Shown in pieces: positions 5,967-12,977 of a stretch of DNA of 12,977 nucleotides. The translations under genes were made by a program, and so were the position numbers. A model generated the notes under the pieces. That model did no database searches and was not told where the DNA came from. It saw nothing but the letters and a program-made list of their open reading frames with translations. Location: contig CAJGCQ010000024.1 in NCBI GenBank assembly GCA_904501875.1, positions 1-12,977 on the forward strand, read 5' to 3'. This DNA is from Clostridiaceae bacterium (lineage in GTDB: Bacteria; Bacillota; Clostridia; Oscillospirales; Acutalibacteraceae). Positions within the stretch are counted from its first letter, which is position 1. Every line of letters begins with the position of its first letter.

Positions 5967-8087
5967 TCAAAATGTGACAATTTCCATTGCTACGGTCGAA
6001 ATAAATCCAAATAACTGCTGTAAAAGCATAACGACAAGGAATATTAAGAATATAATAATAGCCATTGCCACTACGGTAACTGCCGATGTTGCGGCGAATT
6101 TACCAAATTCGTATTCGTGAATGATCATAGTTCCCATCGCAAGCATAAATATGAAGAATATGGTCGCAACTGTGCTTATTATCGAGAGGAACGAGGCCTC
6201 TTCGGTCAAAAGAACATTTGTAAGTATTATCTGAATAACCTGATTGATTATCAAAGGAATCAAGCTGTAGCAGGTAACCGTAATTATCTCGGTTATTCTG
6301 CCGTTACCGCCCATAAGGGAGCATACGAGCCAGTTTGACACAATCCACAGAATAACAAGACCCACGCTCTTAACCAATACCCAAATCGAGTTGAAGCTCG
6401 CCGGATCGTAATATGTGAACGAGAAGCCACCGCACAGTACCTTTAATATAGCGGTCACATAGAATACTAACAATAGGACTGCGCTTATACCGACAGATGC
6501 CATCTTTTTTTCCTTAATAGTATTGAATGTATCTATCGGATGGAGCAGTACAGACATAGCCAACCGCAGTTTTGGACTTTTTATAAGCTTTATGTCCTTG
6601 CGCTTCTTGATCTTAAACAAAACAATCAGCACAGCTATCACTACTACGGCAACTATCACAATTATCCAGAAATAGTCTGTTATAAACTGAGTTCGCAGTA
6701 CCTTAAAGGTTAAGGAATATGTGTCTCTGTCATAACCCTTGCGGGCATATTCTTTTGCCAAGTCGTAATTACCCGCCGCATATTCCGCACGAGCCAAGCC
6801 CGAGTAAGCTATCTGGCAGTTGCTGTCCTTTTTTATCACCTGCTGCCAAAGGTCCTTAGCGGCAGTATAGTCACCGCCTATGGTAAGCAGCTGTGCCTTG
6901 GTCATAAGCTCAAAATATTCATTATGCTTGAAAACCGTAATTGAATTTGTAAGAGCGTCAAGAACAAGCACTCTGTCGCCCTTTAGAGCCAACGCTTGGG
7001 CTTGCTTGAAGGTGCCTATTTGTTCGCCGTTATCTAATCCGCCTCCAAAGGTTGTGAGCAATCGTCCTTCACTGTCGTAAACGAAGATTCTTCCGTATTT
7101 TGAATCAAGCGCATATATAAAATCGTTTTCATCAACATCAACGCTACATAAATCCTGCTTGATTGTTGTTTTTATACGAGATGTGGTGTTCTCACCTTCG
7201 TCGGCGAAATTTCCTGTATAGGATAGAATATTGCTTCCCGTGCCTACAAACAGCTTGCGGATTTGCTCCTTTGGCGTATCAGCATTCGTTGCGCCTGTAA
7301 CCGTGTATGCGAAGTCATCCTCCGTCATACACAAATCCACTATACTGTAGGGCAAAGACTTAACAGTTGCCGCCTTTTTCTCGTTGTTCGGGAAAACACG
7401 CGAAATAATGTTTCCTAAGACGGTTGAAATATTGTGTACTACATCGTTTGAACCGAAAAATTCAAGAAACTCATATGAGGGAGAAAAAAGCATCGCTCCG
7501 TAATATGAACCCTCCGTCAAAACATAGAGGTAGCCTTCCGAATCCACCGTTAATTTGAAGGGATGGTAGTAGAAATCATCCGGAACAACGGTTGATTTCG
7601 GACAGGTGATTACAGCAGTAACCTGACAGTTATTATCCATAACCAAAACCCGTTCATTTTCGGTATCGCATATGTATATTTTATTGTTTTTTACAAATAT
7701 TCCCTTAGCGCCTTTAATATTTAAAGGCTCGCCGTTATAGGAAAACTCGCTTATATCCTTGATGACATTGTAATTTTCGTCAAGAATTGTAATTCTTGAA
7801 GCATTGCCGTCAAGGAGATAAATGTTTCCGTTGTCTACACAAAAATCGCTAAGCTCATCAAAAAAGGGTACGCCCAAGGTTTTAGCATCGATAACCGTTT
7901 CTGCTACAAACGCATTTTTTGAGTAGGCAGATTTTTTACTGTCCTCGCTCTCGGTATCAGTCCAATAGTTATAAGCGTCAGTAGGAATTTGAGCCGCAGA
8001 GGCTGATATCGCCGTTCCCGCAAGCATTAAGAGAGCAAGCGAACAAACCAAAAAGCGTTTTATGCGTTTAAACTTTGCTTTGTACAT
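5967..8087 (-). CDS. Secreted beta-propeller (NHL-like) / TPR / Yip1-domain membrane protein
   Basis: A 706-residue multi-domain membrane protein. Residues 1-32 are a Sec signal peptide ending ASA-AQ. About 69-388 holds roughly six propeller-like repeats of the NHL pattern V-D-x-x-(D/N)-x-I-Y-x-x-D-x-x-x-x-x-I-x-(V/I)-(F/L)-D, for example NNKIYICDTENERVLVMD and ENDFIYALDSKYGRIFVYD. About 393-457 is TPR-like (GGDYTAAKDLWQQVIKKD, ARAEYAAGNYDLAKEYARKG). A membrane segment at about 470-493 is followed by a strongly basic stretch (KIKKRKDIKLIKSPKLR), which places that side in the cytoplasm. From about 505 is a Yip1-type domain: motif HPIDTF at 516-521, then about five membrane segments. By this topology the propeller and TPR face outward. 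Proteins of this type sit near DUF5696 proteins and ABC permeases in Firmicutes; their role is not known to me. The start is ATG 8087 (AAGGAG 11 bases upstream); a GTG at 8096 is the alternative. Confidence 0.88.
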   Translation of the reverse strand: MYKAKFKRIKRFLVCSLALLMLAGTAISASAAQIPTDAYNYWTDTESEDSKKSAYSKNAFVAETVIDAKTLGVPFFDELSDFCVDNGNIYLLDGNASRITILDENYNVIKDISEFSYNGEPLNIKGAKGIFVKNNKIYICDTENERVLVMDNNCQVTAVITCPKSTVVPDDFYYHPFKLTVDSEGYLYVLTEGSYYGAMLFSPSYEFLEFFGSNDVVHNISTVLGNIISRVFPNNEKKAATVKSLPYSIVDLCMTEDDFAYTVTGATNADTPKEQIRKLFVGTGSNILSYTGNFADEGENTTSRIKTTIKQDLCSVDVDENDFIYALDSKYGRIFVYDSEGRLLTTFGGGLDNGEQIGTFKQAQALALKGDRVLVLDALTNSITVFKHNEYFELMTKAQLLTIGGDYTAAKDLWQQVIKKDSNCQIAYSGLARAEYAAGNYDLAKEYARKGYDRDTYSLTFKVLRTQFITDYFWIIVIVAVVVIAVLIVLFKIKKRKDIKLIKSPKLRLAMSVLLHPIDTFNTIKEKKMASVGISAVLLLVFYVTAILKVLCGGFSFTYYDPASFNSIWVLVKSVGLVILWIVSNWLVCSLMGGNGRITEIITVTCYSLIPLIINQVIQIILTNVLLTEEASFLSIISTVATIFFIFMLAMGTMIIHEYEFGKFAATSAVTVVAMAIIIFLIFLVVMLLQQLFGFISTVAMEIVTF

Positions 8088-8095
8088 AATAAACA

Positions 8096-9034
8096 CTACT
8101 CCTTAATTCCTGCGCTGCTCATAGTTTCCGTAACACCGCTTTGAGTTGCCAAATAAATAACTATCGGCGGAATCATCATTAAAACCGTCAACGCCATCGA
8201 GCTGCCTGTACGGGCAACACCGGCACTCGTAACCTGAGCCGTTATCATGGGCAAGGTTTTAACTGTTTCGGTGTAAACTGTTGTTCCGGGTAAATACGCC
8301 CACACAGCTTGGAAACCAAACAAGGTTAATGTGAGCATTGCCGGGCGTATAATAGGAATAACAATCGTCCAGAAGATTCTTAAATATGAAGCACCGTCGA
8401 TTTTACCAGCCTCGATAAATGTTTCCGATACATAACCGTCCATATACTGTTTCATAAGGAATATACCCATGGTTGAAGCCATATGAGGAAGAATATATGC
8501 CCAGTAAGTATCTACAACATGAAGCTTTGTCAAGATAATATATTGCGGTAATGCCAATGTATAGCTGTTGAAAAGCAAGGCGTACTGAATAATCTTAAAC
8601 ATAAAATCTCTTCCGCTGTACTTACCCTTAGAGAGTGAGAACGCCGCCACAGAAGAAATCGCCACAAAGAGGAAGGTTGCGACAATGCCTACAAAAATAC
8701 TGTTGAAAATATATCTGTCAATCGAAACCTCTAAGCCTGACAGCAATTCAGGTAATGCTATATAGTTTGCTATCGTCGGTCTTTTAACAAAAAACTTCGG
8801 CGGGAAGATCATAATTTCGTCAAGAGGTTTAAATGACGTAACTATTGAATATATAAGTGGCAAAAGACAGAAGATTCCTGCCAAGGTCAAGAATGAGAAA
8901 TAAAACACATTACCTGCTCTTGACCTTGTAAATCTTTTACTGAACTGCTTTTTACTGGCCTTGCGAATACGAAACTTTTTTCTCTTCGTGCCTAAAGCAG
9001 GAGTAGCGGTCTGAGCCATTTTAACATTTTCCAT
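8096..9034 (-). CDS. Carbohydrate ABC transporter permease, MalG type (first set)
   Basis: A 312-residue permease with a long, very basic N-terminal tail (residues 17-40 rich in Lys and Arg) before the first membrane segment (about 42-67). Further segments are near 108-132, 145-165, 176-195, 228-246 and 278-297. The EAA loop at about 206-227 reads FIEAGKIDGASYLRIFWTIV, followed by IP. The C-terminus TETMSSAGIKE matches the ETMA-SGIKE ending I associate with MalG-like permeases of this locus class. It pairs with the preceding MalF-type gene (14-base gap) and should serve the large solute-binding protein encoded two genes upstream. I start at ATG 9034; the frame opens to GTG 9046, but that codon almost touches AGGAG (9046-9050). 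The stop codon TAG lies just inside the next gene's ribosome-site region. Confidence 0.93.
   Translation of the reverse strand: MENVKMAQTATPALGTKRKKFRIRKASKKQFSKRFTRSRAGNVFYFSFLTLAGIFCLLPLIYSIVTSFKPLDEIMIFPPKFFVKRPTIANYIALPELLSGLEVSIDRYIFNSIFVGIVATFLFVAISSVAAFSLSKGKYSGRDFMFKIIQYALLFNSYTLALPQYIILTKLHVVDTYWAYILPHMASTMGIFLMKQYMDGYVSETFIEAGKIDGASYLRIFWTIVIPIIRPAMLTLTLFGFQAVWAYLPGTTVYTETVKTLPMITAQVTSAGVARTGSSMALTVLMMIPPIVIYLATQSGVTETMSSAGIKE
8099..8104 (-). promoter_or_regulatory. Ribosome binding site deciding the 8087 start
   Basis: Minus-strand AAGGAG made from the last two sense codons (Lys-Glu) of the permease gene. It is 11 bases from ATG 8087 but only two from GTG 8096, so the ATG is favoured. 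The GTG would overlap the upstream TAG by one base. Confidence 0.6.
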
Positions 9035-9045
9035 TATTTTACACA

Positions 9046-9050
9046 CTCCT
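9046..9050 (-). promoter_or_regulatory. Ribosome binding site deciding the 9034 start
   Basis: Minus-strand AGGAG overlapping the stop codon of the upstream permease. It is 11 bases from ATG 9034 and one base from the in-frame GTG, which is too close for normal initiation. The overlap of stop and ribosome site suggests translational coupling of the two permease subunits. Confidence 0.6.
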
Positions 9051-9963
9051 ACTTAGTAACGACCTTGAGCAGCTTTCCTACAATAGCCCTGAAGGCAACC
9101 ATCATTAACAGCAGAACTACCGAAATTGCCGAAGCATAGCCCATTTCAAATCTCGTTTCTCCCACATCGGTCATATAGGATACTATCGTATCAACCGAAT
9201 ACTCTACCGACGGATAGCCCGCCAATGCCTGTGCAACAGCGCTTACTGAGAACGCGCCGGATATCTGCATTACAGCTGAGAAAAGCAGCATATTTGACAT
9301 TGAGGGAAGGGTTATGTATCTAAGCTCCTGCCAGCGGCTCCTTATGCCGTCTATGGCGCCCGCCTCGTAAATATCGCGGCTTATGTTCTGCAAGCCCGAT
9401 ATACTTGAAAGGAAGGAAACGCCCATACTCTGCCATATCTGAACAATAATAACAATCCCTAATATGTATTGAGGCTCCTTCAGCCACTGAATAGGTTCGG
9501 TAATAACACCTATGGAAAGCAGTAAGTTGTTAATATAGCCGTAAGCGTCGCCGCTAAAGAGGATCTGCCAAATGAAGTAAGCGTTACCTACAAGTGACGG
9601 CGCATAGAACATGAAGGACAATGCGGTTCTGAGCCCTGTTGAGAACTCATTTACGAACCATGCCAAAACAAATGACATTAAGAAACCTATAGGTCCTACG
9701 ACAACTGCAATTACGAGTGTGTTTTTAAATACAATCGGAAAAACATCGTCAGAGACGAACATACGCATATAGTTGTCAAGTCCCACAAACTTCGGGAACT
9801 GAATTGCATCGAAATTGGTGAAGCTAAGAACAATTGAGGCAATTATCGGAATTACTATCATTACCAGGAAAACGAGCATAAATGGTATAACCATTAAGAT
9901 CATCGGCCATTGTTCAGCAAAAGACCACTTTCGGCTTCTCTGTTTTAAAGACTTTTGTTTCAT
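9049..9963 (-). CDS. Sugar ABC transporter permease, MalF type (first set)
   Basis: A 304-residue permease. A short basic N-terminus (MKQKSLKQRSRKW) is followed by about six membrane segments, near 20-48, 82-105, 114-136, 166-190, 223-245 and 277-297. The EAA loop is at about 198-220: IYEAGAIDGIRSRWQELRYI, then TLP. The long extracytoplasmic insertion seen in the MalF protein of the second set is absent here, and the two pairs are clearly diverged, so this is not a recent duplication. The open frame extends to a TTG at 9996, overlapping the solute-binding protein gene by 20 bases. The ATG at 9963 has GAGGAG nine bases upstream and removes the overlap, so I prefer it. It forms the first transporter with the MalG-type gene downstream and the large binding protein upstream. 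Confidence 0.93.
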   Translation of the reverse strand: MKQKSLKQRSRKWSFAEQWPMILMVIPFMLVFLVMIVIPIIASIVLSFTNFDAIQFPKFVGLDNYMRMFVSDDVFPIVFKNTLVIAVVVGPIGFLMSFVLAWFVNEFSTGLRTALSFMFYAPSLVGNAYFIWQILFSGDAYGYINNLLLSIGVITEPIQWLKEPQYILGIVIIVQIWQSMGVSFLSSISGLQNISRDIYEAGAIDGIRSRWQELRYITLPSMSNMLLFSAVMQISGAFSVSAVAQALAGYPSVEYSVDTIVSYMTDVGETRFEMGYASAISVVLLLMMVAFRAIVGKLLKVVTK

Positions 9964-9972
9964 TACCGATTT

Positions 9973-9978
9973 CTCCTC
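9973..9978 (-). promoter_or_regulatory. Ribosome binding site deciding the 9963 start
   Basis: Minus-strand GAGGAG overlapping the TGA stop of the solute-binding protein gene, nine bases before ATG 9963. The longer TTG start at 9996 would place this site inside its own coding sequence. Confidence 0.75.
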
Positions 9979-12775
9979 AATTATCTGCGAATTCAAGATA
10001 CTTGCGCTCTATTTCCGCATCTGCCGACGCAGACCAGTACGCAATAGCATCTTTAGAATTTTGTTTGCCGTTAATAACCGACCAATAAGCCTGATCAACC
10101 GCACGTAATAAATAGTAGCTTCCGGGAACCTCGGGAATTTCTTTAGCGAGCTTCCACTGTTCGTTGATTATTGCAAGCTGGTCTTCAGCCCAATCCATCT
10201 TATTTAATGCCTCAATATTTGAGGTTTGGATGCGGCCCACAAGACCCTGTATGGACTCGACGCGCCTTGAATATTCAACAACAACATCAGCAGAGGTGTA
10301 CCATTTAAGGAACTCCCATGCGGCATCGGGTTTTTTGGTCTTCTTTATGATAGCGCAGGCGCCGCCATCAACCGAAACTGCTCTGCTGCCGGTCTGATTA
10401 TCGGCAGGGACAAGCGCCATGGAATATTTGCCCTGAATTTCAGGTGCCATTTGTACAAAGTTGAAATATGTGCTGTAGGGTGCGATACCGAGGGGCATAA
10501 TACCCATTCTGAAGCGGTTATAGAAATCCGCACTCTTCTGTATCTTATAATCCGTATACATTTTAATCAAGTTGTTAAATACGGAAATTGACTTAGGAGT
10601 ACTAATAGCAGTAGCAGTGCAATCGTCATTGTAGAAGGAAAGTCCCTTTTGAAGCATAAGTGTTGGGTAAAGGCCCGTACTTCCTATGCCCGCACTGGCC
10701 GCCAAAACGGAGGCGTAGGGAATGTAGACCTCCATATTGCTTCTTTGAATCGAAACCGAAGCGTCCATAAACTCTGACCAGGTCTGCGGAACCGAAAGGT
10801 TAAGCTTTTCAAGTATATCCGTTCTGTAGAACATAACATTAAAGAGCTGAGTGGTGGGGATAGCGTAGGTCTTACCTTTATAAGTGTAGGGAATATCTGC
10901 GCCGTCCTGGAAACGCTCCATAACCTCGTCGTAATCTTCAAATTCCCTCAAATCGTACAACGCATTTCTCACGCCGTAGTTAACGGGCTGTGGACGGGTC
11001 ATATCAAGCATAACATCGGGAACATTATCAGATAACAGACCATTGATAAGGGTGGCGGATACGATTTTTAGGTTTACATTGATACCCGTTTTTGCGGTAA
11101 AGTCCTGCTTGATCATAGTATCAATAGCGTTAGCCTGATCGCGTCCCAAAGCTGTCCAAACCGTAATGGTCTTGTCATGCGATTCCGCATCGCTCGTATC
11201 GTAATCCGAGGAGAAGGAGGCTAAAAGGCGGAGTACCCTGTATTTAATACCTTTAAAGAAGGAGCTGTCATCGTCAAAATCGGACTCCGCAGGCATTACC
11301 GCCACATAGTCAAGGGCTAAGGGCATATTCTTCATATCCTGAAGCCAGGTGCTTATCGAGCTGTAGTTTGAATAGAAGGTAGAAACATACTGATGAGCGC
11401 CATAGGGGGCCTTAATCATTTTGTCAATGATAAGAATCATCTTATCGAGCGCCGCCGACAGTTCGTTTGTGCTGCCGCCGTTATCGGCAACTATATCGTC
11501 GCTAAGCTTTTTAAGAGCGTTGCGGTTGTCGGTCAAGGTCTCCTCTAAATCAGGTATCTGTATAAAAAGGTCGTAATCTCGGTTGATATCCGGCGAAGTG
11601 CCTGTAATCTTAATTATATTAAGATAAACCGAGTTAAGGCTTTCGCATATCTCGCCCAATCGCTTGTAATAATCGGAAGTGTTAGAGCCCAAGGTGGCCT
11701 CTAAGGTGAGGGTATGCTCACCTTTTGTAAGCCAAACAAGATAAGGCTCGTCATCCTCCCCAAGCTCATAGGTTTGCCAGCCTGTGGTGTAATCGAACTT
11801 AAGGTTGCGGGCCTCCGAGAAGGGAGTTTTTTCGTCAATCATCAAATGCCTGTAGGAAGCACGGTTAATGCTGTCGCTCTGCTTGTAGTGGAAAACGAAT
11901 TTATAAAGTCCGTCCTTTTCGGCATTAAAGGTCCAAGAAATCTGCTCTCCCGAGGTCTGCCAAGAGGTGCCGCCCATATAGTTAAGCATAATTGACTTGG
12001 GGTTAGAGGGCATAACCGCATAATTAAGGGTGTCCGATTTAGGGATTAAAGCGAAGGAGGTTTTGTTTACAGACTCTTCCGCCTGCAAAACCACCGGCTT
12101 GGCATCAATCTTTGAATCGGTGTCATAATTTTTTATGTATTCCTTATAGGAAGGCTCATTTTCTGCGGGAGAAAGCTTCACCTCACCCAGCTTAACGCCG
12201 TCACCGATTGCCATAATGGAAACGGTGTGGGTACCGGCGGAGAGGAAAAACTCATAGGGTTTAATTTCAACGCCGGTATCGTCGTATGCGGGATATGTAA
12301 AATAGCCTTCTGCCATAACCTGCTTGGGGCTTAACTGATTTCCCTTTTTGTCAACCTCAAAATCGTTGGTTTCGTTGTTCCAAGCCGTCGGGAAGGATAA
12401 GCTTTGCGCCTCTTCAAAGGGATATTTGCCGTCAAGCATTATGCCGATATTAAGCTCTGACTTATTATCGGTAAGGGCTGCATATGATAAGTAAATATTG
12501 TAAACAGAGTCGGAAGGAACATTGAATTTATACTCGACCGTTTTATCGGCATTAAGGGTTATCGATCCGTCGTTTTCGGTGGTAACCGCACTGTCGTTAC
12601 ATAACGAAAAATCCGAACCCTTTACTTTCAAATCATCGCCCGCCGAAGTAACGGAGGTGCTACCGCTTTTGTATTCGGAATAGTTGGCAGGTGCAGCGGT
12701 GACGCCGACCTGAGCCGCAATACAAACAGCGACAAGCGCCGACAGTATGAACTGTACTTTTCGTTTGATATCCAT
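9977..12775 (-). CDS. Large extracellular solute-binding protein with two N-terminal carbohydrate-binding-like modules
   Basis: A 932-residue secreted protein, about twice the length of an ordinary family 1 binding protein. Residues 1-28 form a signal peptide (MDIKRK, hydrophobic core, VTAAPA); the only nearby Cys (18) lies in Val-Cys-Ile context, not a lipobox. Two beta-sandwich modules follow, about 40-202 and 226-392. Both carry a predicted G-x-H-T-(V/L)-(S/T) strand near their ends (SAGTHTVSI, KGEHTLTLE), and the second has GGTSWQTSGEQISWTF, like CBM6/35-type domains. A helical linker spans about 396-515. The binding-protein fold starts at about 535: KTITVWTALGRDQANAIDTM, then PDVMLDMTRPQPVNYGVRNA, YKGKTYAIPTTQLFNVMFYR and DGGACAIIKKTKKPDAAWEF. 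It should deliver a glycan fragment to the permease pair that follows 13 bases on. I start at ATG 12775 (GGAGG five bases upstream), not the ATG at 12787 that precedes the ribosome site. Family and role are clear; the ligand is not. Confidence 0.93.
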   Translation of the reverse strand: MDIKRKVQFILSALVAVCIAAQVGVTAAPANYSEYKSGSTSVTSAGDDLKVKGSDFSLCNDSAVTTENDGSITLNADKTVEYKFNVPSDSVYNIYLSYAALTDNKSELNIGIMLDGKYPFEEAQSLSFPTAWNNETNDFEVDKKGNQLSPKQVMAEGYFTYPAYDDTGVEIKPYEFFLSAGTHTVSIMAIGDGVKLGEVKLSPAENEPSYKEYIKNYDTDSKIDAKPVVLQAEESVNKTSFALIPKSDTLNYAVMPSNPKSIMLNYMGGTSWQTSGEQISWTFNAEKDGLYKFVFHYKQSDSINRASYRHLMIDEKTPFSEARNLKFDYTTGWQTYELGEDDEPYLVWLTKGEHTLTLEATLGSNTSDYYKRLGEICESLNSVYLNIIKITGTSPDINRDYDLFIQIPDLEETLTDNRNALKKLSDDIVADNGGSTNELSAALDKMILIIDKMIKAPYGAHQYVSTFYSNYSSISTWLQDMKNMPLALDYVAVMPAESDFDDDSSFFKGIKYRVLRLLASFSSDYDTSDAESHDKTITVWTALGRDQANAIDTMIKQDFTAKTGINVNLKIVSATLINGLLSDNVPDVMLDMTRPQPVNYGVRNALYDLREFEDYDEVMERFQDGADIPYTYKGKTYAIPTTQLFNVMFYRTDILEKLNLSVPQTWSEFMDASVSIQRSNMEVYIPYASVLAASAGIGSTGLYPTLMLQKGLSFYNDDCTATAISTPKSISVFNNLIKMYTDYKIQKSADFYNRFRMGIMPLGIAPYSTYFNFVQMAPEIQGKYSMALVPADNQTGSRAVSVDGGACAIIKKTKKPDAAWEFLKWYTSADVVVEYSRRVESIQGLVGRIQTSNIEALNKMDWAEDQLAIINEQWKLAKEIPEVPGSYYLLRAVDQAYWSVINGKQNSKDAIAYWSASADAEIERKYLEFADN

Positions 12776-12780
12776 ATGTT

Positions 12781-12785
12781 CCTCC
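12781..12785 (-). promoter_or_regulatory. Ribosome binding site deciding the 12775 start
   Basis: Minus-strand GGAGG with a five-base spacer to ATG 12775. The in-frame ATG at 12787 lies upstream of this site and has no Shine-Dalgarno of its own. Confidence 0.85.
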
Positions 12786-12793
12786 ATTAAAAA

Positions 12794-12977
12794 TTAGTCA
12801 AATATCTTCTTCCTGTCTTCGGGAATTGTGTCAGCGGTCAGGAAGCCGTTGGCAGCTTGGTTAGGATCCTGATAGAGTCTGATCCAATCAATTTGAGTTT
12901 CAGCCGGATATTCGCTGTAGGGCGAACCGCCGTTGTAGGACATATCGCCGCTGGTTGATTTGGTAATAAGGCCGTTG
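12794..12977 (-). CDS. C-terminus of a probable GH16-like beta-glucanase (5' end outside window)
   Basis: The last 60 sense codons and TAA stop of an open frame entering from the right edge. The segment QIDWIRLYQDP lies about 28 residues before the end and resembles the final beta strand of GH16 enzymes (laminarinases and related beta-1,3 or beta-1,3-1,4-glucanases), which typically end in a VDYVRVYQ-like motif. The preceding GDMSYNGGSPYSEYPAET would fit the loop before that strand. The catalytic E-x-D-x-x-E region is not in the window, so family assignment rests on this short motif. The gene stops 18 bases before the large solute-binding protein, which fits an enzyme at the head of a glycan uptake operon. 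A short tail (about 25 residues, ending DRKKIFD) follows the strand. No sortase or lipid anchor is visible at the C-terminus. Confidence 0.5.
   Translation of the reverse strand, partial: NGLITKSTSGDMSYNGGSPYSEYPAETQIDWIRLYQDPNQAANGFLTADTIPEDRKKIFD

Larger units (their letters stand above)
1..12977 (-). other. Putative single operon for glycan capture and import
   Basis: Ten genes in one orientation with gaps of 18, 13, 14, 8, 15, 34, 15, 54 and 40 bases in transcription order. Several stops overlap the next ribosome site. I see no promoter with convincing -35 and -10 boxes and no stem followed by a U-run between genes. No regulator or ABC ATPase gene is present. The start of the operon and its promoter lie beyond 12977. 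Confidence 0.75.

Noticed and set aside
1787..9963. Recent duplication of one transporter set
   Set aside because: Both pairs share family features, but loops, N-termini and C-termini differ strongly, so the copies are ancient or independently acquired.
9964..9996. Apparent 20-base overlap between the first MalF-type permease gene and the large solute-binding protein gene
   Set aside because: It depends on a TTG start at 9996. The ATG at 9963 has GAGGAG nine bases upstream and gives a normal basic permease N-terminus, so the overlap is an artefact of the longest frame.

Overview
The window is one long co-directional gene block. All ten recognisable genes, two of them cut by the window edges, lie on the minus strand, so transcription runs from high to low coordinates. 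Gaps are 8 to 54 bases, stops often sit inside or beside the next Shine-Dalgarno, and no convincing internal promoter or terminator is visible. This looks like a single operon of at least 13 kb. Strong purine-rich ribosome sites, moderate base composition, a lipobox solute-binding protein with a Ser/Thr/Lys linker, and the gene set itself suggest a Gram-positive Clostridia-type bacterium, possibly a gut Ruminococcaceae/Oscillospirales relative. That placement is inference; no marker gene is present.

In transcription order: (1) the last 60 codons of a protein whose C-terminus resembles the final strand of GH16 beta-glucanases (12977-12794); (2) a 932-residue secreted protein joining two carbohydrate-binding-like beta-sandwich modules to an extracellular solute-binding protein (12775-9977); (3, 4) a MalF-type and MalG-type permease pair (9963-9049, 9034-8096); (5) a beta-propeller/TPR/Yip1 membrane protein (8087-5967); (6) a 745-residue lipoprotein of the DUF5696 type, with a layout like a glycoside hydrolase (5951-3714); (7, 8) a second permease pair (3679-2783, 2767-1787); (9) a lipoprotein solute-binding protein with a tandem-repeat linker (1732-266); (10) the N-terminus of a large secreted protein (225-1).

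The natural reading is a glycan uptake locus: a secreted enzyme cuts a polysaccharide, two solute-binding proteins capture the products, and two ABC permease complexes import them. No ATPase is encoded here, so both permease pairs presumably use a shared MsmX/UgpC-type ATPase made elsewhere. The two genes between the transporter sets, the propeller-TPR-Yip1 protein and the DUF5696 lipoprotein, have no established function known to me. They are the most interesting part: their position suggests a dedicated extracytoplasmic sensing, assembly or processing role tied to this transporter class.

Five starts differ from the longest open frame (12775, 9963, 9034, 8087, 3679). In each case an in-frame ATG downstream has a better-placed Shine-Dalgarno, and two apparent gene overlaps disappear as a result. 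I see no RNA genes, CRISPR arrays, insertion sequences or attachment sites. No gene-free stretch exceeds 300 bases.
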